A stretch of DNA of 64,000 nucleotides from Minicystis rosea. GTDB taxonomy: Bacteria; Myxococcota_A; Polyangia; Polyangiales; Polyangiaceae. Position 1 is the first letter of the stretch; the number at the start of each line of letters is the position of its first letter. Positions 43,754 through 50,752 of the stretch are shown here, in pieces. Under the pieces are notes generated by a model that worked only from the letters and a program-made list of their open reading frames with translations, was not told the origin of the DNA and did no database searches. The position numbers and the translations under genes were made by a program. The stretch covers positions 186,001 through 250,000 of the forward strand of contig CP016211.1 in the NCBI GenBank assembly GCA_001931535.1, written 5' to 3'.

Positions 43754-44502
43754 CCGCCAACACGCGCGCCTCTCTGCCTTCGCTCCCGCCTTCGCCGGCG
43801 CGCTCGCGCGGCCTGCGTGGCTACCTCCTGAACCCCGGCTTCCAGCTCAAGTACACGGGCTATCTCGTGTTCACCGTGCTCACGGTGATGCTCGGCCTGG
43901 GCGTCGTGATCTGGCGGACCGCGAGCGCCTCCGCCGCGCACGCCGCCTATGCGGCGGGCCAGGCCGAGGTGGCCTTGAAGGAGTCGCGGACCAGCTCGCA
44001 GCTCGTGCACATGCAATCGGTGATGGCCGCCGGGGAAGACTCGGTGCTCGTCAAGGTGCTCGAAGAGGAGCTGAAGAAGACCGACGCGGTCCACGACGCG
44101 AACCTCGCCGAGGTGCGCCGCCGGAAGGCCGAGGTCGAGCGGGACACCGCGCGGCTCCTGCGCCTCCTCATCGGCGCGGGCGTGGGGCTGCTCGCGTTGC
44201 TGACGGTGCTCGGCATCGTCATCACCCATCGCATCGTCGGGCCGGTCTTCAAGATCAAGCGCCTCCTGCGACAGGTCGCCTCCGGCAAGCTGGTCGTGCG
44301 GCAGCGCCTGCGCAAAGGCGACGAGCTCGGCGATCTGTTCGAGACCTTCCTGCAGATGACCCTCTCGCTCAAGGTGCTGCAGATGGATCGCATCGCCACG
44401 CTCGAAGCGGCCATCGCCGACGCCGAGCGCGACGGCGCTTCCCCCGAGACGCTCGCCCGCCTCCGCGCGCTCGAAGCCCAGCTTCGCCTGCCGCTCACGT
44501 AA
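43750..44502 (+). CDS. HAMP-domain membrane protein without a kinase or methyl-accepting output
   Basis: This is 250 residues from GTG 43750, overlapping the preceding stop by 4 bp. Two membrane helices (about 35-57 and 140-163) bracket a periplasmic or external helical segment (about 58-138) rich in Glu/Lys. Then comes a HAMP domain (IVGPVFKIKRLLRQVASGKLV) and a short coiled coil ending at residue 250. No histidine kinase, cyclase or chemoreceptor domain follows, so it may be a truncated or partner-dependent signalling subunit acting with the TerB-like protein. Confidence 0.75.
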   Translation: MTANTRASLPSLPPSPARSRGLRGYLLNPGFQLKYTGYLVFTVLTVMLGLGVVIWRTASASAAHAAYAAGQAEVALKESRTSSQLVHMQSVMAAGEDSVLVKVLEEELKKTDAVHDANLAEVRRRKAEVERDTARLLRLLIGAGVGLLALLTVLGIVITHRIVGPVFKIKRLLRQVASGKLVVRQRLRKGDELGDLFETFLQMTLSLKVLQMDRIATLEAAIADAERDGASPETLARLRALEAQLRLPLT

Positions 44503-44732
44503 CCGCGCACCGCTCCCGACCGGTTACACGATGGGGCCGCGAGCGGCCCCAAACCCCGGGCCGGCCCTGATCACGATAGGCACGCTCGCCTTCCTCCCGG
44601 AGCCCCGCGGCTCCGGGCTTCGAGCGCTCTCCCACGTTCGCCCCGCCATCGATCCCGCTCGACGAATCGCCCGGGCTTCGCGCGTTGCGCGGCGGCGACC
44701 CTCGCGCGTACGTTCCTCCGAGGTCTCCTCTC

Positions 44733-45623
44733 ATGTCAGCTTCGTCGAGACAGCACGCGCGCGGAGCATGGGCCGTATCGCCGGGATCGGCGCAGGCGCG
44801 CGCCATCGAGCACGTCGCCGCGCGCAGCGCCGGCGGGGAGGTCGATCCGACGCTGCACGTGACCCTGAGCTTTCATCCCGACAGGCTTCACGGCGCGACT
44901 CCCCTCCTGCGGCAGCTCGCCAACGATGGTGAATGGCGATCGCAGTTCGAGACGGGGACGAGCAACGGTGGATTGACGGCGCACCCCGGCGGAGATCGCT
45001 TTCGCTGGGAGAGCCACATGTTCGGCGGCGCCTACGACGATGCCGCGCCGCACGAGCGGCCCAAGTACGGCGCGCTCGATTACCGCCGTCGCGCGACGGG
45101 CGGATCTCCGCGCTTCGGATCGGCCTATCTGCGCCTGCGTCGAGAGGTGCTGTCGCGCAGCACGTTCTGCTATCCCGACAGCTTCTTCGATCCCACGTGC
45201 TTCGGGGTCTCCTCTCGGATGTCGCTCGTCACGCTCGCCGAGGCCGGCGCCGTGGACAGGCTCGATGAATACATCGAGGCGCACATCCATGGCCCCTTGC
45301 GCATGGCCGATGACGTCGAGGCGCTGGTCCTCGACCCGTGTTATCGCGGCACGGAGATCGAGGTGCTGGCGCGGGCGCTTCCGTGTCCGATCGAGTGGCA
45401 TCCAGGCTTCCGCTTGCATGTCGACGTCCTCCGCCTCCATCCGGAGTACCGCGGGCCTCGTCATGTGGAGCTCGGGCTTTCCCTGGCTCGGGACGAGCAC
45501 CTCACGCCGGCGATCCTCGGCGACGCGGCGCGCGCGGGCACGCACGATCCTCAGGACCTCAAGAAGGTTTGGCACCTCCTCGCCAGGTTCGGTGATTGCT
45601 CCTGCCCCGCCGTCGAGGGCTGA
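44733..45623 (+). CDS. DUF3626 domain protein
   Basis: This is 296 residues. Recognisable DUF3626-type words are VTLSFHPDR, SQFETGTSNGGLTAHPGG, RFGSAYLRLRREVLSRSTFCYPDSFFDP and a late LDPCYRGTEIEVLA and CPIEWHPGFRL. Family function is not known to me. It ends in a Cys pair (FGDCSCPA). The ATG at 44733 was chosen; an upstream in-frame Met at 44685 adds 16 residues lacking support. It is followed by a dispersed repeat and then the RiPP cluster, with which it may be unrelated. Confidence 0.75.
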   Translation: MSASSRQHARGAWAVSPGSAQARAIEHVAARSAGGEVDPTLHVTLSFHPDRLHGATPLLRQLANDGEWRSQFETGTSNGGLTAHPGGDRFRWESHMFGGAYDDAAPHERPKYGALDYRRRATGGSPRFGSAYLRLRREVLSRSTFCYPDSFFDPTCFGVSSRMSLVTLAEAGAVDRLDEYIEAHIHGPLRMADDVEALVLDPCYRGTEIEVLARALPCPIEWHPGFRLHVDVLRLHPEYRGPRHVELGLSLARDEHLTPAILGDAARAGTHDPQDLKKVWHLLARFGDCSCPAVEG

Positions 45624-45721
45624 TGTTCGGCATTCATCGCCGTTGATGCGACGGCCAGGGAAAGCCTGATGGCGCGCTCGATCCGTGCCTTGCCTCCCCG
45701 AGCGAGGAACATCCCCGCTGG

Positions 45722-45801
45722 CTGATTCACACGGCGGGGACTCGCGTCCCCGCCGCCCCAGCGGCAAAGCCGCTGGGGCCCCACCACCCCGCGATCCACC
45801 C
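45722..45801. repeat. Dispersed repeat, copy A, two tandem hairpins
   Basis: A 10-bp stem CGGCGGGGAC / GTCCCCGCCG (45732-45741 and 45746-45755, TCGC loop) is followed at once by CCCCAGCGGC-AAA-GCCGCTGGGG (45756-45778). The first 36 bp match copy B at 59631 with one difference, and the last part (GGGGCCCCACCACCCCGCG...) matches the end of copy B. Weaker similarity continues to about 45900. The rest of the gap from 45624 to 46085 holds no gene I can support. Confidence 0.75.
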
Positions 45802-46085
45802 GAGATTTCCAGCACGCTTCGCCGCTTCGGGCCTAGCGTTCGTCGCGTCCGGGCGCATGAGGGAGGGCGAAGTCATCGACCGCGTGAATGAGAAAATTCG
45901 AGGATCGACGAGAGCCGAGTCGAGCGCGGAGAGGGGCGCTGGATGGTGCGGCAGGAAGGGTGTTTGCGGGGGCGGTGGGGTTCACCCCATCTCGCGTGCT
46001 CTTGGCATCGAGCGGAAAACACGATGTCTTCGCGCGCTTGCGCATGCAGCGGCCGACCCCATGTCTGGGGTGGGGGAAAACCACC

Positions 46086-46475
46086 ATGGATGATGTGAAG
46101 CGAGTCGGTGAGGAGCTGAAGGACCTGCAACTGTCGGTCAACGAGATCCGTGACGCGATCCGGAGTCTCTCCGAGACCGGCATGGGCTACGAAGCCGTCG
46201 AGTCCGACGCGGGAGAGACGACGGGAGAGGCGCGCTCGGCATTCGCCTGTGGCGGCTGTCGTGGTTGTCGCGGCTGCGTCGGTTGCCGCGGGTGCGTGGG
46301 TTGCGGCGGTTGCGGCGGTTGCGTGAGTTGCGTCTCCTGCGTGGGTTGCGTCTCCTGCGTGGGTTGCGTCTCCTGCGTGGGTTGCGTCTCCTGCGTGGGT
46401 TGCGTGGGTTGCGTGGGTTGCCGCGGTTGCGTGGGTTGCCGCGGTTGCGTGGGCTGCCGCGGGTGCAGGAAGTGA
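46086..46475 (+). CDS. Azole-RiPP precursor peptide 2: leader plus (X-G/S-Cys) repeat core, 25 Cys
   Basis: This is 129 residues. Residues 1-54 are a leader with ELKDL (10-14) and [11 protein letters not shown] (18-28). The core begins with Cys55 and is an unbroken run of tripeptides: 24 units such as GGC, RGC, VGC and VSC, so cysteine is every third residue and is always preceded by Gly or Ser. It ends RGCRK. Gly before Cys is a favoured context for azoline formation by YcaO cyclodehydratases. The downstream genes encode exactly such enzymes. The DNA has 9- and 18-bp repeats (VSCVGC words four times). ATG 46086 follows a GGTGGGGG purine tract. A role as modified peptide is inferred. Confidence 0.88.
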   Translation: MDDVKRVGEELKDLQLSVNEIRDAIRSLSETGMGYEAVESDAGETTGEARSAFACGGCRGCRGCVGCRGCVGCGGCGGCVSCVSCVGCVSCVGCVSCVGCVSCVGCVGCVGCRGCVGCRGCVGCRGCRK

Positions 46476-46506
46476 TCAATTCGATCCTGCTCGGCGGATG
46501 AATCGC

Positions 46507-46536
46507 GGCGCCGCGCCGGTTTTCCGGCGCGGCGCC
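46507..46536 (+). terminator. 13-bp stem, TTTT loop, between precursor and enzyme genes
   Basis: A perfect 13-bp GC-rich stem (46507-46519 with 46524-46536) closes a TTTT loop 31 bp after the precursor stop and 20 bp before the YcaO start; CCCCATTTGC follows. As an attenuator or RNA-stabilising element it would give more precursor than enzyme transcript. Confidence 0.7.
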
Positions 46537-46556
46537 CCATTTGCTTCGGAGACAGC

Positions 46557-48686
46557 GTGCCCACGTCATCATCGATCCGCTCGTCCACCGCGGAGTCGCC
46601 GGAGTCCCTTCCGACGCGCCTCTCGCGCCTGCGTGTCCTCGTCGTCGGTCTCGAGCCCTGGGGTGCCGTCGCGGCCGTGGAGCTCGCGACGCTGGGAATC
46701 GGCGCGTTTCACGTCCTCGACACAGGCCCGGTGACCGTCGACGATCTCGCCTCCGTCCGCGTCTTCACGGACGCCGATCGCGGCACGCCGCGCGGCGCCG
46801 CGCTGGCGACGGCGATCGCGAAGATCGCGCCTCGATGCGTCGTCACCTCGGCGCCTCTGATCGCGGCCGCGGGCCACCCGCTGGACCCGGGCGAGGGCCG
46901 TTACGACCTCGTCCTCATGTGCGTTCCCGGGGACGATCTCCTCGTTCTTCAGAGCGCCGCGCGCTACGCCGCCAACGAGAAGATCCCTTCGATCGGCGCC
47001 TGCCTCGACGGGCTCGAAGCGGTGATTGGCCCGGGCGTGGTGCCGGGGAAGACCGCTTGTTGGAATTGCTGTCGGCTGCGCCGTCTCGCGCTCAGCGATC
47101 GTCCGGAAATCGATCGATCACTCCACGCTTCGCTGCTCGCGGAGCGGCCCCGCGCGCGGGCGCGGACGTACCTCGCGCCGGTGCCCGCGCTCCTCGGACA
47201 TACCCTCGCGCGGATGACCCTCGATCTCCTCGAGGATTCCGCCGCGGCCGCCATCGCGGGCAGCATTCTGGTGCAGAACCTGGTCTCGCAGGAGACGAAG
47301 CGTCATGCGGTGTTGCCCATGCCGCGCTGTCCGGTGTGCGGAGGCGCGTTTGCCGCGTTGCCGAACGGCGCGCCGCCCGAAGGCAATGGGGTGAACCTCG
47401 ACGACGCGAAAGATCCGGAGGATCTGCGGCGCATGCTGGCCGGCGTCGTCGACGCGCGCACCGGCGTGGTCGGGCAAATCCTGGTGCGACCTGCCGAGTC
47501 GGCGCGTGATCCGGAGATGCCGGTCACCGCCACCGCCGTCCTGGCCCGCGCGGAGAAGACCTGTCAGCACGCGCACGCCGACGAGCCCGAGCTCGGCGCC
47601 GGCAAAGGCACGAGCACCCTCTTGGCGATGATCAGCGCCGTCGGTGAAGCGGTGGAGCGTTATTCCGCCGGCATCTTCAACCCGCGGACGATCGTGCGCG
47701 CGTCGGTCGCCGACATGAAGCGCGATCACGTCGCGCCCGCCGATCTCTGCCCGTATGCCGAGCATCAGTATGGCGACGTGAATTTCCCGGTGGCGCGGCT
47801 CGATCCGGCGACGCCCATCGATTGGGTGCGTGGGTTCTGGCTCGACACGAAGGCCGAAGTCCTGGTGCCCGCGCTGCCGGTGTACATGAATTATCCGACG
47901 TCGCAGGAGGCCTATTTCTGCGAGGTCACCTCCAGTGGTTTGGCCGCGGGGCCCACGCTGGAAGAGGCGGCGCTGGGCGCGGCGCTGGAGCTCATCGAGC
48001 GTGATGCCTTCATGATGTCGTGGATGACGCGGACGCCGGGGCGCATCGTGCGTCCGGATGCGTCCATCGATCCACGCGCGCGGGAAGTCGGGCGGCAGCT
48101 CGAAGAGATGGGCGTTCGCGTGGTGCTTTATGCGCTCGACGTGGGCCTCGGGGTGCCGACCATCGTGTGCGTGGGATACGGCGACGGCGAGCGCTGGCCC
48201 GGCGCGACGGTGTCCCTCTCCGCGCACCTCCGCCCGCGCGTGGCCATCGCCAAAGCGCTGCTCGAGCAAGGGCACGTGGGGCCTTATCTCCGGCGTCTGG
48301 TCTTCGAGGACAAGAAGCCGATTCCCGAGCAGCCGGAGGACGTGCGCACTCTGGATGATCATGCGTTCTATTACGCCCCCAAGGAGCGCGCCGCGAAGCT
48401 CGCCTTCCTCGGTGAAGGAGGATCGGTGGCCGCCGCCGATCTCCCCGAGCCCGAGGCCGTCGGGACGAAGGCCGTGGCCCGGCGGGCGGCGGCGGCGGGG
48501 CTCCGCATCGCCGTCGTGGACGTGACCTCGGCGGACCTCGCCCAAACGCCCTTCCGCGTGGCGCGCGCCATGGGCGCGGGCTTCCAACAGATTCACTTCG
48601 GTCATGTCATGGCGCGGCTCGGGAATCCGCGGCTCTTGGCGATGGCCAAAGACGGCATCAACCCCGATCCGCACCCGCTGGCCTGA
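46557..48686 (+). CDS. E1-like/YcaO fused cyclodehydratase for azole RiPP
   Basis: This is 709 residues from GTG 46557, with GGAG five bases upstream. The N-terminal E1-like domain (about 22-265) has a degenerate nucleotide loop (VVGLEPWGAVAA) and zinc pairs CWNC (168-171) and CPVC (258-261). The YcaO domain (about 320-709) has the ATP/Mg motifs SAVGEAVER (Ser360, Glu364, Glu367) and LELIERDAF, and ends in INPDPHPLA, the Pro-rich C-terminus typical of cyclodehydratases. It would convert core cysteines to thiazolines using ATP. There is no obvious N-terminal leader-binding winged helix; the F-type protein at 49464 supplies one. Confidence 0.93.
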   Translation: MPTSSSIRSSTAESPESLPTRLSRLRVLVVGLEPWGAVAAVELATLGIGAFHVLDTGPVTVDDLASVRVFTDADRGTPRGAALATAIAKIAPRCVVTSAPLIAAAGHPLDPGEGRYDLVLMCVPGDDLLVLQSAARYAANEKIPSIGACLDGLEAVIGPGVVPGKTACWNCCRLRRLALSDRPEIDRSLHASLLAERPRARARTYLAPVPALLGHTLARMTLDLLEDSAAAAIAGSILVQNLVSQETKRHAVLPMPRCPVCGGAFAALPNGAPPEGNGVNLDDAKDPEDLRRMLAGVVDARTGVVGQILVRPAESARDPEMPVTATAVLARAEKTCQHAHADEPELGAGKGTSTLLAMISAVGEAVERYSAGIFNPRTIVRASVADMKRDHVAPADLCPYAEHQYGDVNFPVARLDPATPIDWVRGFWLDTKAEVLVPALPVYMNYPTSQEAYFCEVTSSGLAAGPTLEEAALGAALELIERDAFMMSWMTRTPGRIVRPDASIDPRAREVGRQLEEMGVRVVLYALDVGLGVPTIVCVGYGDGERWPGATVSLSAHLRPRVAIAKALLEQGHVGPYLRRLVFEDKKPIPEQPEDVRTLDDHAFYYAPKERAAKLAFLGEGGSVAAADLPEPEAVGTKAVARRAAAAGLRIAVVDVTSADLAQTPFRVARAMGAGFQQIHFGHVMARLGNPRLLAMAKDGINPDPHPLA

Positions 48687-48696
48687 GACACGAGCC

Positions 48697-49467
48697 ATGA
48701 CGAAGCGCACCGACGCCGATATCGCTCGGCTTTATCACCTCCACTCCTCGTTCGACAAAGCGCGGAGCCTCGATCCGGACGTCGATTTCGATCGCACGCC
48801 GGCCCGCTTCCGCACCTACCCGGGCGCCGCGCGCACCGCGCTGCCCGGGCGCGATTTCGCCGTGGAAATGTCGCTCGGGACGGCGCTCGAGCGCCGGCGA
48901 TCCATCCGCGAATACGCGCTCGGGCCGCTGCCCCTCGAGGTGCTGGGGCGGCTGCTCCACACGAGCTATGGAGTGCGCGGCCTCCGCGAGATGGATGGAG
49001 AATGGTCCTTCCACCGGCCGGCGCCGTCGGCGGGAGCCCGCTATCCACTGGAGCTCTACGTGGCCACGCAGGCCGTGGAGTCGCTCGCGGACGGCATCTA
49101 CCATTACGACGCGCGCGGCCACGCGCTCGAGCTGATGCGGCCCGGGCTCGCTCAGCCGGCGCTCATGGATCTGACGCTGGGCCAGGAGATGGTCCGGGAC
49201 ACGAACCTGGTGATCGTCGTCACCGCGATTCGGGATCGGACCTTGTGGAAGTACGGCCAGCGTGGTTATCGCCACGTGCTCCTCGACGCGGGGCACGTGG
49301 GCGAGAATCTGTATCTCGTGGCCACCGCCCTCGGCCTCGGGCCCACGGGCATCGGGGGCTTCTACGACGCGGAGCTCGCCGCGCTGCTCAAGCTCCCCGA
49401 GGACGAAGAGCCCTTTTACGTGCTCTGCATCGGCCAGCCGGCGCCCGCGGCTCGGCCCACCGAGTGA
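48697..49467 (+). CDS. SagB-type FMN azoline dehydrogenase
   Basis: This is 256 residues, normal for SagB-type nitroreductase-fold enzymes. These oxidise azolines to azoles with FMN. Motifs: RRRSIREYA (67-73, FMN phosphate contact), HRPAPSAGARYPLELY (106-121), and RTLWKYGQRGYRHVLLDAGH, whose Lys185-Tyr186 pair matches the catalytic Lys-Tyr described for McbC. GLGPTGIGGF closes the FMN site. It starts ten bases after the YcaO stop. It predicts that the final product carries aromatic thiazoles rather than thiazolines. Confidence 0.92.
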   Translation: MTKRTDADIARLYHLHSSFDKARSLDPDVDFDRTPARFRTYPGAARTALPGRDFAVEMSLGTALERRRSIREYALGPLPLEVLGRLLHTSYGVRGLREMDGEWSFHRPAPSAGARYPLELYVATQAVESLADGIYHYDARGHALELMRPGLAQPALMDLTLGQEMVRDTNLVIVVTAIRDRTLWKYGQRGYRHVLLDAGHVGENLYLVATALGLGPTGIGGFYDAELAALLKLPEDEEPFYVLCIGQPAPAARPTE

Positions 49468-50480
49468 ACCGATCTCGAGAAGCGCTGGAGCCCAACGTGT
49501 CACGCATTCGACTCTCCTCCTCTGCCAGCATCACGCCCACCCACGCGGGCGTCATCCTCCAATCCGATCTCGGCACCTTCCAGGTGACGGGCGCGGACGT
49601 GCGCACCTTCCTGGAGCGGATCGCGCCGCTCCTCGACGGCTCGCGCGATCGCACGGGAATCACCGAGGCGCTCTCCGACTACGCCCCTCAGAGCGTGGCC
49701 GCGTTCCTCGATCTCCTGCGGAAGCGCGGCCTCGTCGAAGAGGTCACGGCCGCCGCGCCCGGCGAGCGCGCGCGCTTCCGGGGACAAGCGGAGTTCCTCC
49801 GCAAGTGGGGCCCGATGATGGGAGATCCGATGGACCGGCTCGCGAGCGCGCGGGTCTCCATCCTCGGGATGGAGTCTTGGGCCACGGCCGCCGCCATCGA
49901 GCTCACGGCCGCCGGGATTGGAGCGATTCAGCTCTTCGACGACGGCGACGCCCGGCGCGAGACCGTGGCCGCGCACCTGCGCGGGCTGGCCCCGTGGTGC
50001 CGAATCGAGGCCTCGCCCATGGCGGCGCTCGACGGCGACGCGGCGCAAAGCGATCTCGTGGTGGCCGCGGTGCCGCCTGCGGATCTCGCGCGGATCGAGC
50101 GGATTGCGCGCTTCGCGGAGCGCGCCGGGCGCCGCTGCCTGTGGGCGCACCTCGACGGTGGCCACGCCGTGCTCGGCCCGGTGTCGGTGCCGGGGCGGAC
50201 CGCGTGCCGCCTCTGCGCCGCGGCCGATCCGATCAATCCGAGGATCGCCGGAGACGCGGCGACGGGCCACCGCGCCGAGATGATGAGCAAGATGCTCGGG
50301 CACTTGGCTGCGTTGGAGATCGTCAAGCTGATCTCCGAATACATGCCCACGCTCCTCGCCGGTCAGGTTCTCCGCGTGGACGAGGGCACGCTCGAGACGT
50401 CGCTGCGCACGCTCGTGCGCATTCCGTGGTGCCGAGTCTGTGGCAAGGACGACAGCCGCGCTCGCGCCGTCGCTGTCTGA
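49464..50480 (+). CDS. F-type leader-peptide-binding ThiF-like protein
   Basis: This is 338 residues from GTG 49464, overlapping the SagB-gene stop (GTGA); an alternative GTG at 49497 has GGAG upstream. The N-terminal 90 residues (VILQSDLGTFQVTGADVRTFLERIAPLLDG...) look like a PqqD-like winged-helix recognition element that clamps leader peptides. An E1-like domain follows, with degenerate loop SILGMESWATAA and zinc pairs CRLC and CRVC. F-type proteins are required auxiliary leader binders in heterocycloanthracin-type azole clusters. Here it probably recognises the [11 protein letters not shown] helix of both precursors. Confidence 0.88.
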   Translation: MNRSREALEPNVSRIRLSSSASITPTHAGVILQSDLGTFQVTGADVRTFLERIAPLLDGSRDRTGITEALSDYAPQSVAAFLDLLRKRGLVEEVTAAAPGERARFRGQAEFLRKWGPMMGDPMDRLASARVSILGMESWATAAAIELTAAGIGAIQLFDDGDARRETVAAHLRGLAPWCRIEASPMAALDGDAAQSDLVVAAVPPADLARIERIARFAERAGRRCLWAHLDGGHAVLGPVSVPGRTACRLCAAADPINPRIAGDAATGHRAEMMSKMLGHLAALEIVKLISEYMPTLLAGQVLRVDEGTLETSLRTLVRIPWCRVCGKDDSRARAVAV

Positions 50481-50523
50481 ACGTCGGACGTCCATCCCTC
50501 GGAACGCCCGTGATCTCTTGGAC

Positions 50524-50549
50524 GAGCCCGCGTCCCCGCGGGCGGGCTC
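50524..50549 (+). terminator. Hairpin at the 3' end of the RiPP operon
   Basis: GAGCCCGC at 50524-50531 pairs with GCGGGCTC at 50542-50549, loop of ten bases, 44 bp after the last gene of the cluster. There is no T-tract, so the assignment is moderate. Confidence 0.5.
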
Positions 50550-50752
50550 GACGCCTCCGAGACATCGAATCAGCCCAAGCACGTTGATGGCCGAGGTCGC
50601 TGCCATTTCATCGCCGCACGCTCGGTTCTACCATTCTCGATCCTCGCAATCGTTATGCGACGGTTGAATCGGGTTGAATCCGTGCCCTCGCGCGCAATGT
50701 TCAGGCACCCGGTCTGCGCGCGGCGCGCCGAGCGGGCGACGCACGCGCGCAG

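Noticed and set aside
46138..46588. Minus-strand repetitive frames (Gln-Pro-Thr or Arg-Asn repeats) opposite precursor 2
   Set aside because: They arise because the 9-bp repeats are open in all frames. Leader conservation with precursor 1 and the adjacent enzymes support only the plus-strand frame.
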